Source: Candidatus Saccharimonadota bacterium
Lineage (GTDB): Bacteria > Patescibacteriota > Saccharimonadia > Saccharimonadales > Saccharimonadaceae
Direction: 5' to 3'
Assembly (NCBI GenBank): GCA_905365145.1
Contig: CAJPIO010000001.1
Coordinates: forward strand, 248,001-312,000
DNA length: 64,000 nt
Below, piece after piece: positions 35,831-44,547 of the stretch. The notes under the pieces were generated by a model. The model had not been told where the DNA came from and made no database searches. It saw only the letters and a program-made list of their open reading frames with translations. The translations under genes and the position numbers were made by a program. Numbering within the stretch: the first letter of the stretch is position 1; every line of letters begins with the position of its first letter.

Positions 35831-37785
35831 TTCGCCCATCGTACGCTGTAAAACTAGCCCGCACCAAGCTTCATTCAAAATGCGGCATGCTTTTCGCTTC
35901 CACTATCGTGGCAAGCTTGTTATTCGCGGCGTTAATCGCCATAATTATTGTCTTTACTGGCGCCGAAAAGAGCGCAGAAATGTTTATAAAGAAAGTTGGC
36001 AACGACCGCTACCTTGTCAAAGCATCACCAAATATACCAAACAAAGCTTTAGGAATCACCAACAACCTATCCTTAGAAGAGATTAGAGAACTCAAAGCGT
36101 TCGAGAAAAAATACTATCAGAATTTGCAAGACAAATATAAATCGCTGGGATTAGCTTACGACAAGAGCACCGAAGCTCCAGCCCTGCTACCAGCTTCTTG
36201 GATGCCCGACTCACTTCCAGAAGAACAACGAGTGACCGTTAATTTTTCTTCGCCAGTCATAAGTGATTTCAATGACCAGCAATTTGAAAAATACGCTAAA
36301 ACTGCCAACAACAAGCTAACCAATCTCAAAGAAATCGGCAGCAAATACGACGCCGCTGGCTATTATATCGTTGACAAAATAAGCGGTTTACCCCAAATCC
36401 CCGCGCTACGCCTAATCCAAAATGACAAAGAAGACTTCGGCAACTCTAATCCCAAAGCAGACGATATGACAACTTACGGCTATTACACTAACGCCATATA
36501 TAATAGCAACTATACTTTCACCGACCAGCAGCTTCTACGCCGTTATATGCTAGCAACCGATGCGTCACGCCTAAACGGCATACCAGTGGTGGTCTCCGTT
36601 CAAGAAGCCGTCTCATTATTTGGTAAGAAGCTTAATCTTGAAGCCGAGCCAGCCGACACTAACCAAAAATCTACATGGCTTAAAAACATCCAAGAAAAAT
36701 TAAACGGCCATACTTATCAGGTTTGCTACCGTAATTCAGCCGAACAAACGCTACTCAAGAAAATACAGCAAGACTACATCGAAGCAAAAGCCAACGAAGC
36801 CAACAAAAACTACCAAAAGCCCAGCTTGATTTATGATTACCCGAAGCAAGTCTGCGGCGATATCGCAGTCAAATCCGACACGCGGACCACCGCCGAAAAG
36901 AAGAGCGACGATTCTAACGAAGCCAATCAGAAAAAACTCGGAACATATATAGAGCCTAAGCACAAATTGCTCACTTTTCAAATTGTCGGTATTAAGTACG
37001 CGCAACCGCAAACTGATTACAAGAAAAACGCCAGCGAATATATCAAGAATCTACTAGCTTCGCAAGATTCTTCATCGGCGCTAGACATTCCTATCCAACT
37101 ATACGATTCTCTGCCAGAAAAACTAAAGTTCAGCGACGTCCAGCAACAAGAAGCAAGCTCTACGGCTGTACGGCTAATGAGAGATGAATTCACTCCCCGC
37201 GTTTTAGAATTTTCTAGCGTTGCAAAAGCGCGAGCGTTTCTCGACAACGAGGCTTGTCCAGAGCTTAATGATAAATGCAATAAGCAGTTTGCCGCCAACC
37301 CATACGGGTCAAACTACCTGATTCTGGATGAAATAGGGAAGTTGTTTAATCAAATCGCTAGCGTCGCTCTACCTGCAGTACTAGGATTAGCGATAATTAT
37401 AATTTGGTTCACTATTTCGCGTATCATCGCAGAGAACCGCAAAGAAACCGCCATTTACCGCGCGATGGGCGCGAAACGGCGCGATATCGCTTGCATTTAT
37501 ATCATATATGTTGCAATCGTAGCGTTAAGAATCGCCATTGTCTCGCTAATTTTAGGAATTGCAGCCGCATTCGCCGTAGCAAATACCTACGGCAAAAATC
37601 TAACCGGCACTGCCGCAACAGCTTTCGGGGTGATTGGCAGCGCGCCGCAATTTAGCATTTTTAGCCTAGAATCGCCTACGCTTATAATTGTTATTGGCTC
37701 GATATTCATAGTCAGCTTAATTGCCAGCATTCAACCGCTGCTACGCAACGTACGTCGCAATCCAGTCCAGGATATACGCGATTAA
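35827..37785 (+). CDS. FtsX/MacB-type ABC permease with a large extracellular domain
   Basis: From ATG 35827 the protein is 652 aa. One membrane helix (about 22-44) comes first, then a lysine/asparagine-rich domain of about 460 residues, then three helices (about 510-535, 560-585 and 618-640) with the FtsX signature RKETAIYRAMGAKRRDI after the second. Four or more cysteines in the extracellular part (VCYRN, VCGDI, ACPELNDKCNK) could form disulfides. The frame extends upstream to 35536, but that stretch overlaps the ATPase gene and is discarded. The extracellular domain is well above the size of MacB's and has no family I recognise. Confidence 0.85.
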   Translation: MIRPSYAVKLARTKLHSKCGMLFASTIVASLLFAALIAIIIVFTGAEKSAEMFIKKVGNDRYLVKASPNIPNKALGITNNLSLEEIRELKAFEKKYYQNLQDKYKSLGLAYDKSTEAPALLPASWMPDSLPEEQRVTVNFSSPVISDFNDQQFEKYAKTANNKLTNLKEIGSKYDAAGYYIVDKISGLPQIPALRLIQNDKEDFGNSNPKADDMTTYGYYTNAIYNSNYTFTDQQLLRRYMLATDASRLNGIPVVVSVQEAVSLFGKKLNLEAEPADTNQKSTWLKNIQEKLNGHTYQVCYRNSAEQTLLKKIQQDYIEAKANEANKNYQKPSLIYDYPKQVCGDIAVKSDTRTTAEKKSDDSNEANQKKLGTYIEPKHKLLTFQIVGIKYAQPQTDYKKNASEYIKNLLASQDSSSALDIPIQLYDSLPEKLKFSDVQQQEASSTAVRLMRDEFTPRVLEFSSVAKARAFLDNEACPELNDKCNKQFAANPYGSNYLILDEIGKLFNQIASVALPAVLGLAIIIIWFTISRIIAENRKETAIYRAMGAKRRDIACIYIIYVAIVALRIAIVSLILGIAAAFAVANTYGKNLTGTAATAFGVIGSAPQFSIFSLESPTLIIVIGSIFIVSLIASIQPLLRNVRRNPVQDIRD

Positions 37786-37788
37786 AAG

Positions 37789-38004
37789 CTATTTCTTAGC
37801 ATCATCACGATAAGCCTTATACTGAAAATACAACGCCGCGCACACCAGCGCGATAGCCAGCGCGAATTCAAATAGATGAAGCGGTATGTTTGGCGACTGC
37901 TTAGCACTCATCGTATCCATAGATGTCTCAATTGAAATATACGAAACTAGCGCCGACGCAAACAAGAAAACGTAATATGCAATCCGACACTGAGTTTTAT
38001 TCAT
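37789..38004 (-). CDS. Small two-helix membrane protein
   Basis: From ATG 38004 it is a 71-aa protein with helices at about 8-25 and 42-60. TACAAT (minus strand; plus-strand ATTGTA at 38011-38016) is 6 nt upstream, so a leaderless mRNA is expected, and a longer frame to 38046 is rejected. It lies between the convergent permease and the divergent trpS. Function unknown. Confidence 0.5.
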   Translation of the reverse strand: MNKTQCRIAYYVFLFASALVSYISIETSMDTMSAKQSPNIPLHLFEFALAIALVCAALYFQYKAYRDDAKK

Positions 38005-38092
38005 AACGCTATTGTATACGCAGTCACCACCAGCGTCAAACAGCAATTATCTCAATCGTCGTGCTCAATATGACAGCACAAGCGTACTCTGT

Positions 38093-38098
38093 TATAAT
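38093..38098 (+). promoter_or_regulatory. -10 box of trpS (leaderless)
   Basis: TATAAT ends 6 nt before the trpS ATG at 38105. Confidence 0.6.
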
Positions 38099-38104
38099 TA
38101 TACT

Positions 38105-39133
38105 ATGTCTAAAGAAACAATTCTCACTGGCGTGCGCGCCAACGAAGAGCCAACGCTCGGTAATTATCTCGGTGCGTTCGTGCCAATGGTGCAAATGCAG
38201 AAAAAGTACGCAGGAGAGTATCAAATCAACATGTTTGTACCAGATTTGCACAGTTTTACGACACCAATCGACCATTCTGCGTTGTACGCCAACACCCTCA
38301 AAAACCTTAAGTATTTCATCGCCGCTGGGCTCGACGCTAGAGACGAAAATACTTTTATTTACCGCCAGAGTTTTATCCCAGCGCACAGCGAATTAACTTG
38401 GATCTTAGACTGCTTTACTAGTTTCGGCGAGATGAGCCGCATGACGCAGTTCAAAGAAAAGTCCGCCGAACACAGCGGCAACGTCAGTGTCGGGTTGTTT
38501 AACTATCCGGTGTTGATGGCTGCCGATATCTTACTCTACAATGCCCGCTATGTGCCCGTTGGCGAGGACCAATTCCAGCATCTAGAAATCACTCGCGACA
38601 TCGCCATTCGCATGAATAATAAGTTCGGCGAATTGTTCACTGTGCCTGACTCTACAGCCAAGCAAACTGAGTTTATCAAGCGCGACAAAGGTTTACGTAT
38701 TCGCGGCTTAACCAATCCGCACAAGAAAATGAGCAAGAGCTCGGACGATCAAAAATCAAAAATTAATTTGAACGATACGCCAGAACAAGCTTGCAAGAAA
38801 ATCATGTCGGCAACAACCGATTCACTTGGCGTTATCAATTTTGACTGGGAAAATCAGCCGGGTATCACCAACTTATTGCAGCTTTTGGCGATTTTAACTG
38901 ATCGGCCGCAAGAAGAAGTCAATGCCGAGTGGATTGGCCAAACACAATACGGGCCGCTGAAAAAAGCCGTAGCCGAAGCAGTAGCCAGCTTTTTGAGCAA
39001 CTTCCAAGCGCGCCTCAACGCCATCACCGACGATGATTTATTGAAAGTCCTCGAGCGGTCCGAACACGCCATGAGCGTCATCGCCAACGAAACCTTGCTC
39101 CGCGTCCAAAAAGCCGTGGGACTTAGGAGATAG
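38105..39133 (+). CDS. trpS: Tryptophanyl-tRNA synthetase
   Basis: The 342-aa class I synthetase has GVRANEEPTLGNYLGAF, where PTLGNYLG is the HIGH-type motif of bacterial TrpRS, and HKKMSKSSDDQ (KMSKS) near residues 202-212. VPVGEDQFQHLEITRDI, the tryptophan/AMP pocket, lies between. It charges tRNA-Trp; the matching tRNA(CCA) is at 52568. An upstream frame to 38012 is rejected because the -10 box lies just before ATG 38105. Confidence 0.96.
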   Translation: MSKETILTGVRANEEPTLGNYLGAFVPMVQMQKKYAGEYQINMFVPDLHSFTTPIDHSALYANTLKNLKYFIAAGLDARDENTFIYRQSFIPAHSELTWILDCFTSFGEMSRMTQFKEKSAEHSGNVSVGLFNYPVLMAADILLYNARYVPVGEDQFQHLEITRDIAIRMNNKFGELFTVPDSTAKQTEFIKRDKGLRIRGLTNPHKKMSKSSDDQKSKINLNDTPEQACKKIMSATTDSLGVINFDWENQPGITNLLQLLAILTDRPQEEVNAEWIGQTQYGPLKKAVAEAVASFLSNFQARLNAITDDDLLKVLERSEHAMSVIANETLLRVQKAVGLRR

Positions 39134-39193
39134 CGCCAACATGCACCAATCCTCGAACAACCAACCGTCTGAACAGGGAAACAGCGTAATCAT

Positions 39194-40369
39194 ATGAAAA
39201 TCACCGCCAATGACTTACTGGCGATTTTACGCCGCTTCAACGTAGCAAACGCAGATAACCTGCCGCGCCAAATCGACCAGATCAAAAACAGCAATCCTAG
39301 CCCAATTAATCAGCTAGTGCGCTTTCGCTTCAACCACCAGCATTATTTCGTGCTGATTGACGACACCGCCGAAGATCGAGAAGATTATATCATGGCACAA
39401 ATATTCACCGCCAAAAGCGACGCTTGCGGCGTGATTTTCGAGAACCCAACCAGCGAGCTAGCTACCTACGGCTTACCATTCAAAGGCAAAGATATCTATC
39501 TGTTTCAACAGGTGAGCGACAACCAGCGGCTGGATAGTTTGCTAGCCAAACGCTACCCAGAGACCAGCCGTTCAACCTGGCAAAAATATATCAAATCTGG
39601 CAATGTATCTGTCAACGGCACGCCAGCCAAAAGCGCCAGCCAACTAGTCACCGAAGCCGACGAAATCGCCGTCAATCTGCCCGAAGCTACCGATTACAGC
39701 GACAAGGAGCTACCGTTACTTTATCTAGACGATAACGTCATCGTTGTCAACAAACCAGCCGGCGTTCTAACTCATAGCAAAGGGGCGCTGAATGACGAAT
39801 TCACGGTCGCCGATTTTTTCCGCCGTTATACCACCGTCGGACTGGAGACTAATCGCCCAGGCATCGTCCATCGGCTAGACCGCGACACCAGCGGCGTGAT
39901 CATCGGGGCGCGTACTCCCGAAGCTTTTGAATTGCTCAAAAAACAATTCTCGCAACATCTCGCCAAGAAAACATATCTAGCCATCGTCGACGGTACACCG
40001 CAACCGCCAACCGCCAAAATTGATATCCCGATTGGTCGCAATCCGTCGGCACCCAGCACCTTTCGCCCCGACCCAAATGGCAAGCCAGCGCAAACTATTT
40101 ACCAAACGCTCGCCACGCACCATAATCTCAGCGCCATTAAACTCTGCCCGCAAACTGGGCGCACTCATCAGCTGCGCGTTCATCTGCGTCATTTGCACAC
40201 GCCGATTCACGGCGACCGCGTCTATGGCAAATCTGCCGATCGCCTCTATCTGCATGCTTACAAATTAGAAATTACTACACAGCCCGGTAAGCGCCAGACA
40301 TTCATCGCGCCGCTGCCTGGCGAATTTACCAAACTTTTCCCGGAGCTAGATGATGAGCCTAATCTTTGA
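39194..40369 (+). CDS. RluA-family pseudouridine synthase with an extra N-terminal domain
   Basis: The protein is 391 aa. Residues 1-110 form an unknown domain. Then RLDSLLAKRYPETSRSTWQKYIKSGNVSVNGTP is an S4 RNA-binding domain, followed by LYLDDNVIVVNKPAGVLTHS and the catalytic HRLDRDTSG with its aspartate. The TQLGRTHQLRVHL-like CPQTGRTHQLRVHL follows. It makes pseudouridine in rRNA or tRNA. The N-terminal addition is not seen in typical RluD/RluC. It overlaps holB by 17 nt. Confidence 0.92.
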   Translation: MKITANDLLAILRRFNVANADNLPRQIDQIKNSNPSPINQLVRFRFNHQHYFVLIDDTAEDREDYIMAQIFTAKSDACGVIFENPTSELATYGLPFKGKDIYLFQQVSDNQRLDSLLAKRYPETSRSTWQKYIKSGNVSVNGTPAKSASQLVTEADEIAVNLPEATDYSDKELPLLYLDDNVIVVNKPAGVLTHSKGALNDEFTVADFFRRYTTVGLETNRPGIVHRLDRDTSGVIIGARTPEAFELLKKQFSQHLAKKTYLAIVDGTPQPPTAKIDIPIGRNPSAPSTFRPDPNGKPAQTIYQTLATHHNLSAIKLCPQTGRTHQLRVHLRHLHTPIHGDRVYGKSADRLYLHAYKLEITTQPGKRQTFIAPLPGEFTKLFPELDDEPNL

Positions 40370-41171
40370 GCCGTCAACCGAGCGACAAATTCAAGCGCTA
40401 GCCCGTAGTCTACCGCAAGCTTTACTTTTGACAGGCGCTGATGGTGCCGGTTTGCTAACTACAGCCAAATACTTAGCCGGCCCAGCACTCGCTGGAATTA
40501 TTCAGCCCACCAACAAAGACGGACAAGCCGATGCAAGCGGCGTCATTCGCATCGACCAAATCCGCGATCTGCGCCAATACACCCGCGGCATCACGAACAA
40601 TCAGGCTGTTTATATCATTGATGACGCCGACAAAATGAATCATCAAACACAAAATGCTTTCTTGAAATTATTAGAGGAACCAGCCCGCAACATTCATTTT
40701 ATATTAACATCGCACCAGCCGAATTTGCTGCTACCGACTATCATGTCGCGCGTCGAGCGGCTTACTATCCGTCCGATTTCTGAGGAGGCTAGCCGGCTGC
40801 TCCTCGCTAAATATCGGCAGCTTGACACTACAGCGATTACTCAAATTATGTTTCTAGCAAACGGCCGGCCAGCATTAATTTCGCGCTTGGCTGGCAAACC
40901 TAGCGGACTCGCCGATATCGGCGCCGTCATCAAAGACTCGCAAGCATTAATTGCTGGTCCGATGAATGATAAACTAACTGTTGCTGCTCGATACACCGAC
41001 CGCAAAGACACCTTAGAGTTGCTACGCTATAGCATTCTACTCGTTCAAAATGCCGCTGCCAAAAACAGCACGCCAGCTATCATCGATAAGCTAGCTCGTC
41101 TCAGCGAGACCTACAAGCGCATCGCCGCCAACGGCAATATCAAGCTTCAGCTTGCCGCTTTGATCGCGTGA
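40353..41171 (+). CDS. holB: DNA polymerase III delta-prime-like clamp-loader subunit
   Basis: The 272-aa protein resembles HolB: LLLTGADGAGLLTTAKYLAG in the place of Walker A (lysine lost), and YIIDDADKMNHQTQNAFLKLLEEPARNIHFILTSHQPNLLLPTIMSRVERL, the clamp-loader core with SRC-like VMSRVE. The defective P-loop fits the non-hydrolysing delta-prime. ATG 40353 is preferred to 40350 for Shine-Dalgarno spacing (GGAG at 40342). It overlaps the RluA-like gene by 17 nt. Confidence 0.9.
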   Translation: MSLIFEPSTERQIQALARSLPQALLLTGADGAGLLTTAKYLAGPALAGIIQPTNKDGQADASGVIRIDQIRDLRQYTRGITNNQAVYIIDDADKMNHQTQNAFLKLLEEPARNIHFILTSHQPNLLLPTIMSRVERLTIRPISEEASRLLLAKYRQLDTTAITQIMFLANGRPALISRLAGKPSGLADIGAVIKDSQALIAGPMNDKLTVAARYTDRKDTLELLRYSILLVQNAAAKNSTPAIIDKLARLSETYKRIAANGNIKLQLAALIA

Positions 41172-41179
41172 TTATGTGC

Positions 41180-41185
41180 TATAAT
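41180..41185 (+). promoter_or_regulatory. -10 box of the TPR protein gene
   Basis: TATAAT ends 10 nt before the ATG at 41196. It overlaps a competing ATG at 41187, which is therefore not the start. Confidence 0.5.
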
Positions 41186-41195
41186 AATGCATAGT

Positions 41196-41858
41196 ATGTT
41201 TGGATTTTTACTGGTTCTGGGACTAGGCGCCGCAGCAGTCGCGTACCGCCAGTCGCCCGAAGACATCGCAGGCGACTTACCAGCGAAATTATCATCAAAG
41301 CTTGATAAGCTCTGGGAAATCGCTCAAGAATCGCTCAAAGCGCAAAAATATCTGCGCGCCGAAAAGGCGCTGCTGACTATTTTGCGAATTGATGCCAAAA
41401 ATGCCAATGCTTACAACCGGTTAGGTATTCTCTACGCTAAGCAGCATGCTTACGACGACGCCATTGAATGCTTCGAAATCGCCCAAAGCTTAGAGCCGAG
41501 CGCCTCTAGCCTGCATAATGTCGGCTTGATTTACTACGAAACCGAAAGCTACGAAAAGGCCGCCCTGGCATTCGAGCAAGCCCTAGAGATGGAAGAAGAA
41601 GTCGCTTCGCGCCACATCGCCTACGCCAAAGTACAAGAAAAACTCGGCAACGCCAAGCTTGTCTTGCAACACTTGGAGCGCGCCGTCACCCTAGAGCCAA
41701 GTATTCAGAGCATCAACATTTTAGCCGATTCGTACGATCGCAACGGCCAGAAAGAGAAAGCCGCTGCTATTCGCGACAAAATCAATCGCGCCATGTCGCG
41801 CGGACAGCATGTCGACCGCCGCGTCAAGCAGCCAGCTGGCGCCATCTCTCCGCAATAA
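41196..41858 (+). CDS. Membrane-anchored TPR protein
   Basis: From ATG 41196 the protein is 220 aa with an N-terminal hydrophobic segment (MFGFLLVLGLGAAAVAY), then four tetratricopeptide-like repeats (about 45-180; for example NAYNRLGILYAKQHAYDDAIECFEIAQSLEPS). The C-terminal tail is basic. TPRs act as protein-binding scaffolds. It probably faces the cell surface side of the membrane or the cytoplasm; orientation cannot be told. Confidence 0.82.
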   Translation: MFGFLLVLGLGAAAVAYRQSPEDIAGDLPAKLSSKLDKLWEIAQESLKAQKYLRAEKALLTILRIDAKNANAYNRLGILYAKQHAYDDAIECFEIAQSLEPSASSLHNVGLIYYETESYEKAALAFEQALEMEEEVASRHIAYAKVQEKLGNAKLVLQHLERAVTLEPSIQSINILADSYDRNGQKEKAAAIRDKINRAMSRGQHVDRRVKQPAGAISPQ

Positions 41859-41928
41859 AACACTTGCCAAGGTTATGCAAATACGCTACACTGTTAGGTG
41901 TGCTTTCGGGTCGTACCTTTCAATTTAT

Positions 41929-42005
41929 GCCGACTTAGCTCAGCTGGCTAGAGCAGCTGTTTTGTAAACAGCAGGTCCTCGGTTCGAGTCCGAGAGTCGG
42001 CTCCA
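41929..42005 (+). tRNA. tRNA-Thr (anticodon TGT), CCA encoded
   Basis: Acceptor GCCGACT/AGTCGGC, D-arm AGCTCAGCTGGCTAGAGC, anticodon arm GCTGT-TTTGTAA-ACAGC, T-arm CTCGG-TTCGAGT-CCGAG, and CCA at 42003-42005. Confidence 0.97.
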
Positions 42006-42013
42006 TAATTTAT

Positions 42014-42098
42014 GCCGGAGTCGTCTAGTGGCAATGACAGGAGACTGTAAATCTCCCGCTTTTTAGCTTCGTAGGTTCGAGTCCTACCTCCGGTACCA
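42014..42098 (+). tRNA. tRNA-Tyr (anticodon GTA), long variable arm, CCA encoded
   Basis: GCCGGAG pairs with CTCCGGT (G-U first). The anticodon loop CTGTAAA gives GTA. A long variable arm (about 15 nt) marks a type II bacterial tRNA-Tyr. CCA at 42096-42098. Confidence 0.95.
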
Positions 42099-42114
42099 TG
42101 CGTAGAATTTTAGG

Positions 42115-42142
42115 CCGTCCGCTACTCGCGGGCGGTTTTTTA
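42115..42142 (+). terminator. Intrinsic terminator after the tRNA-Thr/tRNA-Tyr pair
   Basis: CCGTCCGC (42115-42122) pairs with GCGGGCGG (42128-42135), then TTTTTT. Confidence 0.9.
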
Positions 42143-42171
42143 TTGACTTTATACAGTGTATATGCTATAAT
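42143..42171 (+). promoter_or_regulatory. Strong promoter of a small membrane protein, leaderless
   Basis: TTGACT (42143-42148), a 17-nt spacer and TATAAT (42166-42171) with TG at 42163-42164. It ends 7 nt before the ATG at 42179. This is the clearest full promoter placed to give a leaderless mRNA. Confidence 0.8.
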
Positions 42172-42178
42172 ATATAGT

Positions 42179-42466
42179 ATGTACGAGTTTATTAAGCAGT
42201 CGCTGGGCGATTGGAATCGCCAAAGAGACCAACGCCGCAAATTACAGCAAGCTTATCTAACAGTAGTTTTCATTGGGCTGGTTCTAGCTGGATTGCTGAC
42301 GCTCCTAAATGTACCACAAAGCCGCTTGGCCGCGATGATTGCTGCCGGATTCGCAGTAGTTTACTTGGTAAACGGCATCGCCTGGGCACTATTGGAAGCG
42401 TTCGTAGCGCCGAACCTGCCAAAACCCAAATCGACGACCAACAAGAAGACCCGCCGCCAGAAGTAG
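42179..42466 (+). CDS. Small membrane protein, unknown function
   Basis: A 95-aa protein with a charged N-terminus (MYEFIKQSLGDWNRQRDQRR), two membrane helices (about 27-44 and 51-72) and a basic tail (TTNKKTRRQK). No family recognised. It has a consensus promoter, so it is probably well expressed. Confidence 0.6.
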   Translation: MYEFIKQSLGDWNRQRDQRRKLQQAYLTVVFIGLVLAGLLTLLNVPQSRLAAMIAAGFAVVYLVNGIAWALLEAFVAPNLPKPKSTTNKKTRRQK

Positions 42467-42617
42467 CTTGCCTCGACCGCGGCAAATATGTTAGAATTAG
42501 TAGGCTTTGCAAAGGAATATTTGCTAAGCACAAGCATAAGCGACGTTCGTGTAGCAGCGCCGTAGTAGCCCCGTATGAAGCATAAGTATGCATAGAATGC
42601 GTGCGCAACGATAATAT

Positions 42618-42693
42618 GCCGCGATAGCTCAGTTGGTAGAGCGCATCCATGGTAAGGATGAGGTCTCGGGTTCAAGCCCCGATCGTGGCTCCA
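42618..42693 (+). tRNA. tRNA-Thr (anticodon GGT), CCA encoded
   Basis: Acceptor GCCGCGA/TCGTGGC, anticodon arm CATCC-ATGGTAA-GGATG, T-arm with TTCAAGC loop, CCA at 42691-42693. Confidence 0.96.
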
Positions 42694-42711
42694 AATTAGA
42701 CCCCAAAATTT

Positions 42712-42732
42712 GACGGTGTTGCCGTCTTTTTT
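42712..42732 (+). terminator. Intrinsic terminator after tRNA-Thr(GGT)
   Basis: GACGG (42712-42716) pairs with CCGTC (42722-42726), then TTTTTT. Confidence 0.8.
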
Positions 42733-42734
42733 GT

Positions 42735-42908
42735 TTATTTGTCATTGTTTATCGTCGGCAAAATCACCGTGATTAGTTCGTCGGTTTGTTGTTCTTTCTT
42801 TTTCTGCTCGTCCTGGTCGCTTATACTGCGTGCAGATTCCACCGGCTTACGTCTGCCGGCGATTACGAGCAGCGTTATTATCACTAACACAATTGCTGCT
42901 ATTTCCAT
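42735..42908 (-). CDS. 57-aa single-pass membrane protein
   Basis: ATG 42908 on the minus strand gives MEIAAIVLVIITLLVIAGRR, one membrane helix, followed by a short charged tail (SDQDEQKKKEQQTDE) and ITVILPTINNDK. TATAAT on the minus strand (42919-42924) ends 10 nt before the ATG. The stop lies at the tRNA terminator. No family recognised; small size makes it easy to miss. Confidence 0.5.
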   Translation of the reverse strand: MEIAAIVLVIITLLVIAGRRKPVESARSISDQDEQKKKEQQTDELITVILPTINNDK

Positions 42909-42924
42909 TGGTGCTAGTATTATA

Positions 42925-43208
42925 TCATTTTCATAACTGTGAAGTTATCGTAAATGCATAGCGTTATCTGTGTACTCAATAATTCCGCCTAAGAGCAGTT
43001 TAATTGGTTTTATTTTGGAGGTTTGTTAGAATAGACTTTAGAAGGTTCGAAAGAGTCGCTCTGTTTTGATATTTTTCAATTGCGCAATGATTATTAGGAC
43101 TCCAGTTTCATCCAATCAAGACTTGATCCCAGATATTTTTCTAGCGGGAGAGGTGATGTATAGTCCAGACTGATAGAAAGAAGCGCTTAAAATCGAGGAA
43201 TTGTAAAT
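42925..43208. other. Intergenic region before the alkylation-repair gene
   Basis: About 280 nt, AT-rich, no supported gene or strong hairpin. TAAAAT at 43188-43193 and GAGGAATTG before the ATG at 43209 are the likely -10 and Shine-Dalgarno of the next gene. Confidence 0.4.
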
Positions 43209-43910
43209 ATGTACGATCGTATTAAAGCTCAACTGATAGACCTCGCCCAAGGCAACGAATCCTACGCCGCCTTTAACCGGCGCATCGTCAACACTAAGAT
43301 GCCGGTCATCGGCGTGCGCGTGCCGGATTTGCGGCGGCTAGCGAAGGAGCTGGCTGGCGAGATGTCGGCAGCGGATATCAGCCGGCTGCTGGCGGCACCG
43401 AGCAATCTCTACGAGTATGTTTTGTTGTGCGGTTTGTTGATTAACCGCGCTAAAATCAGCGACGAGGAGGCGATTAGGCTGACTCGGCAATACTTACCAT
43501 GCGTTGATTCGTGGGCGCACATTGATGTGTTTGTCGAGAAAAAGCGACGCTTTGCTGGCGAAGTGTGGTGGGATTTTGCACTAGAATGCTTACAGAATGA
43601 AGACGAGTTCACGGTGCGCTACGGCGTGATTTCGCTGATGACTAATTTCCTAGACGAAGCACACATCGATCAGGTTTTCGCAGTGCTGCTAAACGTTAAA
43701 CACGACGGTTATTACGTCAAAATGGCATTGGCCTGGCTGTACGCGACGGCGGCAGTACACTTTTTTGAGCTAACGCTGGCGGAATTAGAAAACGAGCATA
43801 TCGACACTTGGACGCGCAACAAAGCTTACCAAAAAATGCGCGAATCGCGACGCTTTACACCCGAGCAGCAAGCGGTTATTTCAAAGAAGAAAGGACGCAA
43901 CCTTGAGTAA
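43209..43910 (+). CDS. AlkD-like DNA alkylation repair protein
   Basis: The 233-aa all-helical protein has the AlkD/AlkC-family pattern: MPVIGVRVPDLRRLAKEL, then CVDSWAHIDVFVEKK and a HEAT-like helical array ending with the WTRNKAYQKMRESRRF segment. AlkD excises N3- and N7-alkylpurines as a base glycosylase without base flipping. The WxHxD region is the active-site part. It overlaps the next gene by 8 nt. Confidence 0.85.
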   Translation: MYDRIKAQLIDLAQGNESYAAFNRRIVNTKMPVIGVRVPDLRRLAKELAGEMSAADISRLLAAPSNLYEYVLLCGLLINRAKISDEEAIRLTRQYLPCVDSWAHIDVFVEKKRRFAGEVWWDFALECLQNEDEFTVRYGVISLMTNFLDEAHIDQVFAVLLNVKHDGYYVKMALAWLYATAAVHFFELTLAELENEHIDTWTRNKAYQKMRESRRFTPEQQAVISKKKGRNLE

Positions 43911-44499
43911 AAAACAGACGACAACAGCAAAACGTATTCTAATCTACGGCGATTCAAACGTCTGGGGCGCTAACTTTGCTAGCAAACGTATCCGCTACAG
44001 TGATCGTTGGGTTAACCGCCTCGGCCGAGCTTTGCGCGGTAGAGCACAGGTCACTGCCGACGGCGTCCGCGGCAGAGTTGCTGGCGATTTCCGCACCGAT
44101 AAGCCGCATAAGAATGGCTTGTCAACATTTACGACAGCTCTACAAAAGGCCGATAACTTCGACTTAATCATTATCGCCCTCGGCACCAACGACCTGCAAC
44201 AGCGTTTCGCGCGAACACCTGAGGACATTGTTCGTGACTTATTAGAATATCGCAATCTTGCTGGCAAGACTCCAATTATCTACATTTTGCCGCCGTGTTT
44301 TGACACTAGCGACAATTCGGGGTATGAGTTTACCGACGCGTCCGAACAGCTTCGCCAAAAACTGCTGCAGCGCAAAAAAGAACTTGGCAATTATATTGAG
44401 CTGCCTAAATTACCGCTATCAGACGGCTTGCATTTTTCACCATTAGGACACTATCAAGTTTTCAAGATAGTTAGGGAAGTGCTAAAATCGTATATATAA
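43903..44499 (+). CDS. SGNH/GDSL-family hydrolase
   Basis: The 198-aa protein has GDSNVWG with the catalytic serine at residue 18, GTND (94-97) and DGLHFSPLGH with D174 and H177, the full SGNH set. It hydrolyses esters; the substrate is unknown. The chosen start is TTG 43903, which overlaps the AlkD-like gene; no better ATG exists before the catalytic block. Confidence 0.88.
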   Translation: MSKKQTTTAKRILIYGDSNVWGANFASKRIRYSDRWVNRLGRALRGRAQVTADGVRGRVAGDFRTDKPHKNGLSTFTTALQKADNFDLIIIALGTNDLQQRFARTPEDIVRDLLEYRNLAGKTPIIYILPPCFDTSDNSGYEFTDASEQLRQKLLQRKKELGNYIELPKLPLSDGLHFSPLGHYQVFKIVREVLKSYI

Positions 44500-44547
44500 G
44501 CTAATCTGCGCCAACAAGATTTTGGCGGCTAAAGAGGAGACGATGAA

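Noticed and set aside
36156..36344. Minus-strand frames inside the permease and other shadow frames
   Set aside because: They lie fully inside well-supported genes and have no start signals or recognisable sequence.
40430..40470. Broken P-loop in holB as a sign of a pseudogene
   Set aside because: Loss of the Walker lysine is normal for delta-prime subunits, and the rest of the gene is intact.
42098..42178. N-terminal extension of the small membrane protein after tRNA-Tyr
   Set aside because: It begins inside the tRNA CCA end and translates the terminator and promoter.
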